A stretch of DNA of 64,000 nucleotides from Brachybacterium alimentarium (lineage in GTDB: Bacteria > Actinomycetota > Actinomycetes > Actinomycetales > Dermabacteraceae): positions 62,001-126,000 of the forward strand of contig NZ_NRGS01000025.1 of NCBI RefSeq assembly GCF_002332425.1. The letters are read 5' to 3'. This document shows positions 17,627-26,047 of this stretch, in pieces. Position numbers and translations under genes: made by a program. The notes below the pieces were generated by a model, which saw only the letters and a program-made list of their open reading frames with translations, was not told where the DNA came from and did no database searches. The number at the start of each line of letters is the position of its first letter. Within the stretch, counting starts at the first letter, position 1.

Positions 17627-18996
17627 CGGAGGGCCTCCTTGGTGTTCTGGATGGTCTGGGGGTCCTGCGTGTTCTGAGGGTTCTGGGTTCCGGGTCGGGG
17701 AGCGGCAGGCATCGCGACGGCGGCGGACCGAGCGGGGACGGGGAGGACGGCGAGGAGGACGGTTCCGCCGCCGACGGGACTTGCGACCTCCAGCCGGCCG
17801 CCGGTGGCGCGGACGCGGTCGGTCAGGCCAGCGAGGCCGGTGGAGAGGCCGTCGCGATGCACCTGGGCCCCGCCTCGGCCGTCGTCCTCGATGCGCACCT
17901 CCACGGTGTCCCGGGTCTGCCTGACGCTCACGGAGGCGTGCTCGGCCTCGGAGTGCTTGGCGATGTTGGTCAGCGCCTCGGAGACGAGGAAGTAGGCGAC
18001 GGCCTCCCGTTCGCGGTCCAGGCGTGCTCCCCGGCCGTCGTGCAGATCCACGTGGAGCTCGACAGGGATCCGGGAACGCGCGGCCAGGGCCGAGAGGGCG
18101 GCATCGAGGCCACGATCGGTGAGCACCGCCGGATGGATCCCGCGTGCCAGCTGGCGCAGATCCGTCATGACCGCCTTCGCCTCGGAATGCGCCTGGCCGA
18201 CGAGATCGGTGGCCCGATCCGGATCCGTGCGGATGGTGTTCTTCGCGATCCCGAGCGTCATCGCGAGGTTCACCAGACGCGGCTGCACCCCGTCATGGAG
18301 ATCCCGTTCGATGCGCAGGCGCTCCTGCGAGGCGGCATCGACCGCACCCTGCCGACGCTCGACGAGCTCGGCGACCTGCACTCGCAGGTCCTCCTCGGAG
18401 CCGGAGACGAGAACCCTGGCCACCCCGCGATCGGCGAGGGCCCCCAGCACCAGGGAGATGCCCGCGACCACCGCGCAGGACAGCGCGACGATCCCGAGCA
18501 TCCAGCGGGAGAGCTCGAGGGATCCCAGCTGCAGCGCACCCTGGCGCAGCGCGACATCGGCGCTGGTCCAGCCCAGCCACACGGCGATGACGAAGAGGGT
18601 GAAGAAGGCTCCGGCCACGAGCATCGCGAGGTGGTGGTGCAGCACACCGCGCCAGAAGGCACCGGTGCAGAACTCGAGCCAGCGGTCCGACAGCCAGCCT
18701 CTGAACCCGCCACGGCGCGAGCGGCGGGTCGGCGGCAGGATCACCGAGAGCCGATGCACTGCGACGGCGCGACGACGTTCGATCCGCACGATGACCTGCA
18801 TCACCAGGAACCAGGGGATCAGCAGCAGCAATCCGGTCCCGAGCGCCGGCAGGGAACCGAGACCGGTGAAGAAGATCGTGATGCTGATCCAGAACCAGGA
18901 GTAGAACAGCAGGCCTCCGAGCAGCACGGAGGCCAGCGCCGAGGCGCTGAGCCGTGGGCGCTGGGGTGCCGTGGCAGGCACAGTCGTATCGTCCAT
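17623..18996 (-). CDS. Sensor histidine kinase, HisKA_3 (DesK/NarL) type
   Basis: 457 aa. It has several membrane segments: two in the first 80 residues, another near LAMLVAGAFFTLFVIAVWL, and one near LGIVALSCAVVAGISLVLGA. The dimerisation helix ERLRIERDLHDGVQPRL carries the phospho-accepting His near 234. The ATPase domain shows SEALTNIAKHSEA and IEDDGRGG. The start is the ATG at 18996 because a -10-like TACTCT (19009-19004) precedes it by seven bases, suggesting a leaderless message; the longer frame only runs through repeats. It opens the operon with the regulator and the DUF4097 gene. Confidence 0.93.
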   Translation of the reverse strand: MDDTTVPATAPQRPRLSASALASVLLGGLLFYSWFWISITIFFTGLGSLPALGTGLLLLIPWFLVMQVIVRIERRRAVAVHRLSVILPPTRRSRRGGFRGWLSDRWLEFCTGAFWRGVLHHHLAMLVAGAFFTLFVIAVWLGWTSADVALRQGALQLGSLELSRWMLGIVALSCAVVAGISLVLGALADRGVARVLVSGSEEDLRVQVAELVERRQGAVDAASQERLRIERDLHDGVQPRLVNLAMTLGIAKNTIRTDPDRATDLVGQAHSEAKAVMTDLRQLARGIHPAVLTDRGLDAALSALAARSRIPVELHVDLHDGRGARLDREREAVAYFLVSEALTNIAKHSEAEHASVSVRQTRDTVEVRIEDDGRGGAQVHRDGLSTGLAGLTDRVRATGGRLEVASPVGGGTVLLAVLPVPARSAAVAMPAAPRPGTQNPQNTQDPQTIQNTKEALR

Positions 18997-19107
18997 GGCC
19001 CTGAGAGTATTCGGGATCTCGCGAACCTCCCACGGGGCCCGCCCGCGTCCCTCGCGGGGGAAAACCCCCGGGCGTCGCCGTGCGGGTCGCCGGAACCGGC
19101 CGCCGAC

Positions 19108-19207
19108 GGGTGGCGCAGACGTCTCGAGAGCGGGGTGGCTCGGACGTCTTGAGAGCGGGGTGGCGCGGACATCGTGAGCGCGGGGCGGCTCGAACGTTCC
19201 GGGGGCT
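19108..19207. repeat. 25-bp tandem repeats, four units
   Basis: Units start at 19108, 19133, 19158 and 19183. The common core is GGGTGGCTCGGACGTCTTGA, with a few changes per unit. They lie in the 341-base gap between the divergent kinase and LacI genes, about 110 bases from the kinase start. No protein or promoter is visible in them. Confidence 0.8.
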
Positions 19208-19337
19208 CGAGCCGTTCCCTCCTGCCGGGTGTCCCGCGCAGTGGGCGGGCCGCGTTCCGAGGAGATCCTGGGAACAGTGAGCGCCACGACGTGGCATGCG
19301 TGCCCGCCGACGGCCGCCGATGCGGTTCAATGGGGGC

Positions 19338-20528
19338 ATGAGCAGTGACGCGAGTGCCTCCTCCGATGAGACCATCGACCACGCCTCCGAGCCCGACGCG
19401 GTGAGCCCCGACGACGGCACCTCGGGCCAGATGGTCGAGAACCTCGACAGCACGGCCGAGGAGCTGGCCGACAGCGGCCAGCAGCGGGGCACCCTGAGGG
19501 ATGTTGCCGACTCCCTCGGGATCTCCAGCACGGTCGCGCTGCGTGCGCTGCGCGGGGCCGAGGAGGTCAAGCCGCAGATGGTGACGCGGGTCCATGAGAC
19601 GGCGGAGCGACTGCACTTCCCGCTCGAGGAGCTCAGCGAGGAGGAGGACCATCGCGGCGTGGTCGCCGTCCTCGTCAACACCATGCGCAACACCTGGATC
19701 TCGGATCTGGTGCGCGCCATCCGCATCGAGCTGTCGGCCACCGGCCGCACCGCCGTCGTCGTCCCCACCCGTCGTCGCATGCCGGAATACCCGGTGGCTG
19801 CGGATACCGACGCGATCGAATCGCTCGTCCAGCTCGGGGTCGACGGCTTCCTCATGATCTCGGATCTCGCGGACATGGACAGCGTGCTCACGGCCATCGC
19901 GGACCGCCCCCTGGTGGGGATCGGCTGCTCCAAGGAGTTCGTCGGCCGCTTCGACACCGTGCGCATCGACGACGAGGTCGGCCAGGGCCTGCTCGTCGAC
20001 CACCTGGTCGGCCTGGGCCACCGCGAGATCGCGCATATCGGTGGTGTCGGTGCGGCCGTGGCACGCGAGCGCGCCGACGCCTTCCGGGCGGCCATGGAGC
20101 GTCACGGACTGGGCGAGCACGCCCGCGTCGAGCCGGGCGACTTCACCGAGCAGGTGGGCCAGACCGCCGGGTCGATGCTGTTGCGCGGGAGCAAGGTCCC
20201 CACTGCCGTGACCTGTGCGAACGATGTCACCGCCGTCGGGCTGCTCTCCGCCGCCCGGGAGGCGGGGATCTCCGTCCCCGAGGAGCTGGCAGTGGCCGGT
20301 TACGGCAACACCTCGCTGGCCTCGTCCGGGATCTCCCAGACCACGAGCGTGGATCCGAACTCGGATCGCCTCGGTGCGCTGGCCGCGCAGTTCCTCGTCG
20401 AGCGAGTCTCGGGCCTGGACACCCCGGCACGGGATGTCGCGGTCGCGCCGTCGATCGTCGTCCGGCGCTCGAGCTCGGCCGGGCCCCGACCGGAGTCCAC
20501 CAAGCGCAAGCGGATCTCCGTCGACTGA
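19338..20528 (+). CDS. LacI family transcriptional regulator
   Basis: 396 aa. Unusually, the DNA-binding domain is not at the very N-terminus: about 47 acidic residues precede TLRDVADSLGISSTVALRALRGA, the LacI helix-turn-helix. The periplasmic-binding-like effector domain follows, with typical VDGFLMISDLAD and TCANDVTAVGLL. The ATG is six bases after TTCAAT, so it may be leaderless. The neighbouring divergent genes are a two-component operon, not sugar genes, so its target is not evident from context. Confidence 0.9.
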   Translation: MSSDASASSDETIDHASEPDAVSPDDGTSGQMVENLDSTAEELADSGQQRGTLRDVADSLGISSTVALRALRGAEEVKPQMVTRVHETAERLHFPLEELSEEEDHRGVVAVLVNTMRNTWISDLVRAIRIELSATGRTAVVVPTRRRMPEYPVAADTDAIESLVQLGVDGFLMISDLADMDSVLTAIADRPLVGIGCSKEFVGRFDTVRIDDEVGQGLLVDHLVGLGHREIAHIGGVGAAVARERADAFRAAMERHGLGEHARVEPGDFTEQVGQTAGSMLLRGSKVPTAVTCANDVTAVGLLSAAREAGISVPEELAVAGYGNTSLASSGISQTTSVDPNSDRLGALAAQFLVERVSGLDTPARDVAVAPSIVVRRSSSAGPRPESTKRKRISVD

Positions 20529-20649
20529 GCCCCGATCCCGACCCCGGACAGCAGCGTGCGCCCCTCCGGTTCCGCTCGCGTCCCCGGTGGCCGGGCCACC
20601 CTGCTCCGAGAAGCCCTGAAACCCTTCGACCCTGCGTTAGGCTCTGACC

Positions 20650-21132
20650 ATGATCAACACCACGAACGATCCGAGCACGCCGCCCACCCAGCGGTCCATC
20701 GGTGAACTCGTCCAGTCCATCCGCGACGAGCTCCTCGGCGTTGTCCATCATGAGATCGACATCGCCAAGAAGGAGATCACCGGGATCGCGATCAAGGCCG
20801 GCATCATCGCCGCCTGCGCCGCGGTGCTGCTGTTCCTCCTGCTCTCGGCCTGGGTGATGCTGCTGTTCGCCGCCGCCACCGGGCTGCAGGCCCTCGGCCT
20901 GCCCTACTGGGGCGCCTTCCTCATCGTCGCCGGGGTGTTCATCCTGATCGGCGCGATCGCCGGCCTGGTCGCCTTCCTCGTCTTCAAGAAGATCAAGGCC
21001 CCCGAGACGACGATCGAGACCGCGCAGTCCGCGGTCGACGCCGTCCAGGGCAAGCGACGCAGCAACGCCGTCTCCTACGACGACACCTTCGAGGAGCTCT
21101 ACGGCAAGCAGGTCAGCTCCCGCACCGAGTGA
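20650..21132 (+). CDS. Holin-X family (phage holin-like) membrane protein
   Basis: 160 aa, matching the actinobacterial Holin-X/DUF1469 family. An N-terminal amphipathic helix (IGELVQSIRDELLGVVHHEI) precedes two long hydrophobic hairpin segments (about 60-85 and 95-120), then a short charged tail. Despite the name these are chromosomal housekeeping-like proteins of unclear role, and no phage genes are near. TAGGCT at 20638-20643 stands six bases before the ATG, so the message is probably leaderless. Confidence 0.85.
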   Translation: MINTTNDPSTPPTQRSIGELVQSIRDELLGVVHHEIDIAKKEITGIAIKAGIIAACAAVLLFLLLSAWVMLLFAAATGLQALGLPYWGAFLIVAGVFILIGAIAGLVAFLVFKKIKAPETTIETAQSAVDAVQGKRRSNAVSYDDTFEELYGKQVSSRTE

Positions 21133-21219
21133 CCTCTCAGCGGGTGCGCAGGGTGATCCCCGCAATCCCCGAGTGATCCGGAGAGGACTCCACCCTGGCT
21201 GGGCAGTACCCTGGCTCAC

Positions 21220-22659
21220 GTGACTCTCCATCTGCACGACACCGCCACCCGTACCACCGCACCGTTCGTCCCGGTGCGCGAGGGGGCGGTGTCGTTGTAT
21301 GTCTGCGGCCCGACGACACAGGGGGCGCCGCATCTGGGCCATCTGCGCACCTTCGTCGCCTTCGACATCCTGGTCCGCTGGCTCGAGCGCCACGGCTACG
21401 AGGTCGTCCACATCCGCAACGTCACCGACATCGACGACAAGATCCTCGTGAAGTCCGACGAGGCGAATGCCGAATGGTGGGCCTGGTCGCTCCGCTTCGA
21501 GCGCGAGTTCCACGACGTGCTCGATCGCGTCGGGAACCGTCGCCCCACCTACGAGCCGCGCGCCACCGGCCACGTGCCCGAGATGATCGAGCTGATGGAG
21601 CTGCTCATCGAGCGTGGCCACGCCTACGCCGACGGCAACGGCTCGGTGTACTTCGACGTCGCCTCGCACCCCGCTTACGGCTCCCTGACCCGGCAGAGCA
21701 TCGAGGACATGCAGGACGCGGGCGAGGAGAGCGAACCCGGCAAGCGGGACCGTCGTGACTTCGCCCTGTGGAAGGCCGCCAAGCCCACCGAACCGGCGAC
21801 GGCGTCCTGGGACACCCCCTTCGGCCGCGGCCGTCCGGGCTGGCACCTGGAGTGCTCCGCGATGAGCCGCAAGTACCTCGGGGAGACCTTCGACATCCAC
21901 GCCGGAGGCCTCGACCTGCGGTTCCCGCATCACGAGAACGAGCAGGCGCAGTCGCACGCCGCAGGCTTCGGCTTCGCACAGCGGTGGATGCACTCCGGCG
22001 TGCTCACGGTCGACGGGCTGAAGATGGGCAAGAGCCTGGACAACTTCGTCACCGCGGCGCGCGCACTGGCCGAGCACCCCACCGCGGCCGTGCGCCTCGC
22101 GCTGGTGAGCGGCCACTACCGCGCCACCGTCGAGTACAACGCGACCGCGATGCGGGAGGCGGAGGTGGTGTGGGAGCGCTTCAGCACGACCGCACGCCGC
22201 GCAGCGGAGGTGCTCGGCGACGCTCCGCTCGCGGCCCCCGACGCCGAACTCTCCGCGATCGACCTGCCCGAGGACTTCATCGCGGCGATGGACGACGACT
22301 TGGCCGTCCCCGAAGCCCTCGCGGTCGTCCATCGTGAGCAGTCGGCCCTGAACTCCCTGCTCGCCGCAGGAGGCGATGCGGACCGGATCGCTGACGGGCT
22401 GGGCCGGCTGCGGGCCATGCTCGACGTGCTGGGCCTGGATCCGCTGTCCCCGCAATGGGGGAGCACCTCCGGCGCCGCGGGCGCCGAGCACGCAGCGCTG
22501 GATGCGCTGATCACCAGCCAGCTGGCCGCCCGTGCGGCGGCCCGCGCCGAGAAGGACTGGGCCCGGGCCGATGCCCTGCGCGACGCACTGAGCGCCGCCG
22601 GCATCCGCGTCGAGGACGCCCAGGACGGCGCGCGCTGGACACTCGAGACCACCCACTGA
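21220..22659 (+). CDS. cysS: Cysteine--tRNA ligase
   Basis: 479 aa class I synthetase for tRNA-Cys. Zinc-ligand Cys29 is in YVCGPT, the HIGH motif is HLGH at 38-41, further zinc ligands are in HLECSAMS and PHHENE, and KMSKS is KMGKS at 268-272. It could be confused with mycothiol ligase MshC, but the full length and C-terminal anticodon domain support CysS. It starts at GTG. TACCCT (21207-21212) lies seven bases upstream and no ribosome binding site is seen, so it is probably leaderless. It is followed 11 bases later by rlmB. Confidence 0.95.
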   Translation: MTLHLHDTATRTTAPFVPVREGAVSLYVCGPTTQGAPHLGHLRTFVAFDILVRWLERHGYEVVHIRNVTDIDDKILVKSDEANAEWWAWSLRFEREFHDVLDRVGNRRPTYEPRATGHVPEMIELMELLIERGHAYADGNGSVYFDVASHPAYGSLTRQSIEDMQDAGEESEPGKRDRRDFALWKAAKPTEPATASWDTPFGRGRPGWHLECSAMSRKYLGETFDIHAGGLDLRFPHHENEQAQSHAAGFGFAQRWMHSGVLTVDGLKMGKSLDNFVTAARALAEHPTAAVRLALVSGHYRATVEYNATAMREAEVVWERFSTTARRAAEVLGDAPLAAPDAELSAIDLPEDFIAAMDDDLAVPEALAVVHREQSALNSLLAAGGDADRIADGLGRLRAMLDVLGLDPLSPQWGSTSGAAGAEHAALDALITSQLAARAAARAEKDWARADALRDALSAAGIRVEDAQDGARWTLETTH

Positions 22660-22670
22660 GGAGAACACCC

Positions 22671-23642
22671 ATGGCAGGCAACAGCTCGCGTCGCGGCGCG
22701 GTGCGCAAGGGCAAGAAGGGCGCGACCGTCGGCTCCGGCGGGGTGCGCCGTCGCGCGCTCGAGGGCAAGGGCCCGACGCCCCGCGCGGAGGAACGCCCCG
22801 CGCACAAGAAGTACGGCAACGCCAAGGGCGGCCCGGGTGCGGCGGGGAACCGTGGCGGCTCCGGCTCGAAGGGCGGCCGCAAGCAGCCCGGCAGCGACCA
22901 GGTCGCCGGCCGCAACGCCGTGCTGGAGGCGCTGCAGGAGAGCGTGCCGGCCACGCAGCTCACGGTCATGGTGCGGATGGACTCCGACGAACGGGTCCGC
23001 GAGATCATGCGTCTGGCCACCGCCCAGGGCGTGCCGATCGCCGAGGCCTCGCGCACCGACCTGGACCGCATGACCGACCACGTCGTCCACCAGGGCGTGG
23101 CCCTGACGATGCCGCCCTACGAGTACGCGGAGATCGAGGACCTGCTGAAGGTCGCCTCGGATGCCTTCGAGACGCCGCTGCTGATCGCGCTGGACGGCAT
23201 CACCGATCCGCGCAACCTCGGCGCGATCCTGCGCAGCGCCGACGCTTTCGGCGTGCACGGCGTGATCCTGCCCGAGCGTCGCAGCGTGTCGATGACGGCG
23301 GCCGTGTGGAAGGTGGCGGCCGGCGCCGCGGGCCGGGTGCGCGTGGCCCAGGTGACGAACCTCAACCGCACCCTCAGCGCCCTCAAGGGCGACGGCGTCT
23401 TCGTGCTCGGCATGGATGCGGACGGCGACGTGACCACTCGTGGTCTCGACCTCGCCACCCAGCCCACCGTGCTCGTCGTGGGCGCCGAGGGCAAGGGCCT
23501 CTCCCGGCTCGCCAGGGAGATCAGCGATCAGGTCGTCTCGGTCCCCATGACCGGTCGCAGCGAGTCGCTGAACGCCTCCGTGGCCGCCGCGATCGCCCTG
23601 TACGAGATCTCCGGAGTGCGCGCGGCCCAGGGCCACGCCTGA
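22671..23642 (+). CDS. rlmB: 23S rRNA 2'-O-ribose methyltransferase (TrmH/SpoU family)
   Basis: 323 aa. The first 80 residues are a basic Gly/Lys-rich extension. The substrate-binding domain begins AGRNAVLEALQESVPA, and the SPOUT knot has DGITDPRNLGAILRSADAFG, VLVVGAEGKGLSRL and PMTGRSESLNASVAAAIALY, the three SpoU motifs. It is predicted to methylate the ribose of a 23S rRNA guanosine (G2251 in E. coli). The ATG follows TGAGGAGAAC. The pairing with cysS is common in actinobacteria. Confidence 0.93.
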   Translation: MAGNSSRRGAVRKGKKGATVGSGGVRRRALEGKGPTPRAEERPAHKKYGNAKGGPGAAGNRGGSGSKGGRKQPGSDQVAGRNAVLEALQESVPATQLTVMVRMDSDERVREIMRLATAQGVPIAEASRTDLDRMTDHVVHQGVALTMPPYEYAEIEDLLKVASDAFETPLLIALDGITDPRNLGAILRSADAFGVHGVILPERRSVSMTAAVWKVAAGAAGRVRVAQVTNLNRTLSALKGDGVFVLGMDADGDVTTRGLDLATQPTVLVVGAEGKGLSRLAREISDQVVSVPMTGRSESLNASVAAAIALYEISGVRAAQGHA

Positions 23643-23671
23643 GGAGCACCAGGGATCGTGCACGCGTGACC

Positions 23672-23712
23672 GAGCCCGGGTCGGTCTGCCCAGTGGCGGA
23701 CCGTCCGGGCTC
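23672..23712. terminator. Hairpin after rlmB
   Basis: Arms GAGCCCGG/CCGGGCTC with an inner CGGTC/GACCG stem form a 13-bp interrupted hairpin 30 bases past the rlmB stop. It lacks a long T-run. It is a likely terminator for rlmB and perhaps also for the convergent membrane gene. Confidence 0.5.
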
Positions 23713-23879
23713 TGTTCACGAGTCGGCGGCCACGGCGCTGTCGGCTCCCATGCCGTTGGCACCCAAGCTCTCCGGAGCCGTGTTTCCCGGGGACGTACCT
23801 TCCGGGCCCGTCGCGTCGGCGTCCATCCCGTCTGCGGCTCGGCTGACGGCCTCAGCCCTGTCGAGACGGGGCGAGGAGG

Positions 23880-24599
23880 TCAGGCTGGATCCGCCGGAGG
23901 CTCCGTCGCAGCAGCATCGCGGTGAGCGCTCGGTGCCCGTACCGGGCGCCGCACGGGCATGATCACACGGGGGAGTGCGAGCTGGATGACCGGCCCGAGC
24001 CCGACGGCGTAGAGCAGCGTGCCGACGCCGACCGGTCCTCCGAGGCTCCAGCCGATCGCCAGCACCAGCACCTCCAGGCAGATCCGCACCGGACCCACGG
24101 GGCGACGCAGACGCCGCGCCAGACCGGTCATGAGACCGTCGCGGGCGCCGGGGCCGAGCTGGGCGCCGATGTAGATGGCGGCGCTGACCCCGTTGACCAC
24201 GACGCCGACGATCATCAGCACGAGCGCCATCGGAAGGCCCTGGACGGACGGCAGCACGAGCATCCCCAGATCGATGCTCACACCGACCCATATCGCGTTC
24301 GCGACGGTGCCGATCCCCGGCTGCTCGCGCAGGGGGATCCACAGCAGCAGCACCACGAAGCTCACCGCGATGCTGAGCGTTCCGACGGTGAGGCCCGCCC
24401 GCTCGGCAAGGGCCGCGTGCAGCACGTCCCACGGGGCACCGCCGAGACCGGAGCGCAGCAGCATCGCGAGGGAGAAGCCGAAGCCGGTCAGCCCCACCAG
24501 CATCTGGAGGAGGCGGAGGGGGAGACGATCCACCCGCAGCTGGTCGCGCAGGGAGAGGTTCGAGAGCGTGCGATCGCCGGCAGGAGGGGGAACGGCCAT
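23880..24599 (-). CDS. YczE/YitT-like membrane protein
   Basis: 239 aa with about five membrane segments. Characteristic text is LRSGLGGAPWDVLHAALAER near the N-terminus and AAIYIGAQLGPGARDGLMTG in the middle, as in the YczE/YyaS family. The function is unknown; some relatives act in transport or protein stability. It lies 12 bases after the DUF4032 gene and is probably co-transcribed. The C-terminus ends in a polar Ala/Pro-rich tail. Confidence 0.75.
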   Translation of the reverse strand: MAVPPPAGDRTLSNLSLRDQLRVDRLPLRLLQMLVGLTGFGFSLAMLLRSGLGGAPWDVLHAALAERAGLTVGTLSIAVSFVVLLLWIPLREQPGIGTVANAIWVGVSIDLGMLVLPSVQGLPMALVLMIVGVVVNGVSAAIYIGAQLGPGARDGLMTGLARRLRRPVGPVRICLEVLVLAIGWSLGGPVGVGTLLYAVGLGPVIQLALPRVIMPVRRPVRAPSAHRDAAATEPPADPA

Positions 24600-24611
24600 G
24601 GTCGGCGGCCC

Positions 24612-25853
24612 TCAGCTGTCGAAGATGGGCAGTGCGGATGTCTCCGTGGTGACCAGGGACTTCTCATCGGGCCGGTGGATCAGCACGTTGAGGATGTAAT
24701 GACGCACGGTCTCGTCGAGGCTGGCATCCGTGCCGGCTTTCTCCGAGAGGAACCACTTGTGCTCGAGCACCTCGTGGTAGAACTCGGGCGGCTCGAGCTT
24801 GGAGCGCATCGATCGCGGGATCGCGCGGACCACCGGCTCGTACTGGTGCTGCAGCCACTCGTGCGCCACGAACTCCTCGTCCTCGGCCTGCTGCTCGGTG
24901 GAAGCGCGGTACTGGTCGAGGTCGTTGAGCAGGCGGCGTGCCTGATTCTCCTGCGCGTCGATGCCGGTCAGGCGCATGAGCCGTCGGGCATGATGGCCGG
25001 CGTCGACCACCTTGGGGAGGATCGACAGCGTGGTGCCGTCGAGATCGGTGGTGATCTCGAGCTCGCCCACGTCGAACCCGAGGCGGTTGAGCTTCTCGAT
25101 GCGAGCCGACACCCGCCACCGCTCATCCGCGGAGAAGCGTTCGCGCTCGGTGAGGGCGGCCCACAGCTCGTCATAACGGCGCACCAGGTCATCGCCCACC
25201 TCGACCGGATCGGCCTCGGGGTCGAAGAGGTCGCCGGCCTGCAGATCCATGAGCTCGCCGATGATGTTCGTGCGCGCCAGGTCGAGGTCGTAGTGCCGCT
25301 GACCGTCCGTGAGCTTCTCGTGCAGCGCGCCCGTCTCGACGTCGACGATGTAGGCGGCGAAGGACCCCGCGTCGCGACGGAACAGGGTGTTGGACAGGGA
25401 GACGTCGCCCCAGTAGAAGCCCTCGATGTGCAGATGCACCAGCAGCACGGCCAGTGCGTCCAGCAGGCGCTGTGCGGTGTCCTCCCGGGAGACCTGGCTG
25501 AACACGGCCCGGTAGGGGAGGGAGAACTGCAGGTGACGGGTGATCAGCACGGCATCCAGCGGCTCGCCGGTGCGCGTGGTGCGGCCCGAGATCACCGCGA
25601 ACGGGACCACCGAGGGCACACCGATGCGGCCGAGGAGACGGAGCATCTCGTATTCGCGCTTGGCGAGGTGATGGTTGATCTCCTTGAGCGCGAGCACTCG
25701 TCCCGAGACGCGCACGAAGCGCACGACGTGACGCGAGATGCCGCGCGGAAGAGCGGCGAGCATGTCCTCGGGCCAGTCCTCCAGCGGCTGGTCCCAGGGG
25801 AGGTCCAGCAGTGCGGGGTCGGCCCGGGACGCGGTGATCTCCAGGGGTGCCAT
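24612..25853 (-). CDS. DUF4032 protein with kinase-like fold
   Basis: 413 aa, belonging to the actinobacterial DUF4032 group. The N-terminal half resembles a lipopolysaccharide-kinase-type protein kinase: VLALKEI (ATP-binding lysine), YEMLRLL, GFYWGDVSLSNTLFRRD (catalytic-loop-like, Asp then Asn) and YIVDVETG (metal-binding Asp). The C-terminal half is helical and specific to the family. Substrate and phenotype are unknown. It precedes a YczE-like membrane gene in one transcription unit. Kinase activity is inference. Confidence 0.75.
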   Translation of the reverse strand: MAPLEITASRADPALLDLPWDQPLEDWPEDMLAALPRGISRHVVRFVRVSGRVLALKEINHHLAKREYEMLRLLGRIGVPSVVPFAVISGRTTRTGEPLDAVLITRHLQFSLPYRAVFSQVSREDTAQRLLDALAVLLVHLHIEGFYWGDVSLSNTLFRRDAGSFAAYIVDVETGALHEKLTDGQRHYDLDLARTNIIGELMDLQAGDLFDPEADPVEVGDDLVRRYDELWAALTERERFSADERWRVSARIEKLNRLGFDVGELEITTDLDGTTLSILPKVVDAGHHARRLMRLTGIDAQENQARRLLNDLDQYRASTEQQAEDEEFVAHEWLQHQYEPVVRAIPRSMRSKLEPPEFYHEVLEHKWFLSEKAGTDASLDETVRHYILNVLIHRPDEKSLVTTETSALPIFDS

Positions 25854-25994
25854 TGCTCCATTGTCTCCTGATCACGACTCGTGTGCCCACCCGATGACAG
25901 TTTTTCACCGCCCGGATACACAAACCTCACGCTGCCGGCTCCGCATCCGTTCCCCGGATCACATCGCGCGGGAGGTCGCGTCCCGTGGATACGG

Positions 25995-26028
25995 CGACGG
26001 GCGCCCGGCAGGAGCCGGACGCCCGTCG
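25995..26028. terminator. Terminator hairpin after the ABC ATPase gene
   Basis: 15-bp arms CGACGGGCGCCCGGC/GCCGGACGCCCGTCG (one G.U) with the loop AGGA lie 19 bases past the ATPase stop on the minus strand. It is a strong stem without a marked T-tract, typical of actinobacterial terminators. Confidence 0.6.
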
Positions 26029-26047
26029 CACGGTGCTGCGGGGAGGA

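Noticed and set aside
17623-19287. Histidine kinase starting at 19287
   Set aside because: The extra 97 codons are translated tandem repeats without family similarity, whereas a -10-like hexamer stands seven bases before the ATG at 18996.
20650-21132. Possible prophage, suggested by a holin-like protein
   Set aside because: No other phage-type gene, integrase or attachment repeat is nearby. Holin-X proteins are normal chromosomal genes in actinobacteria.
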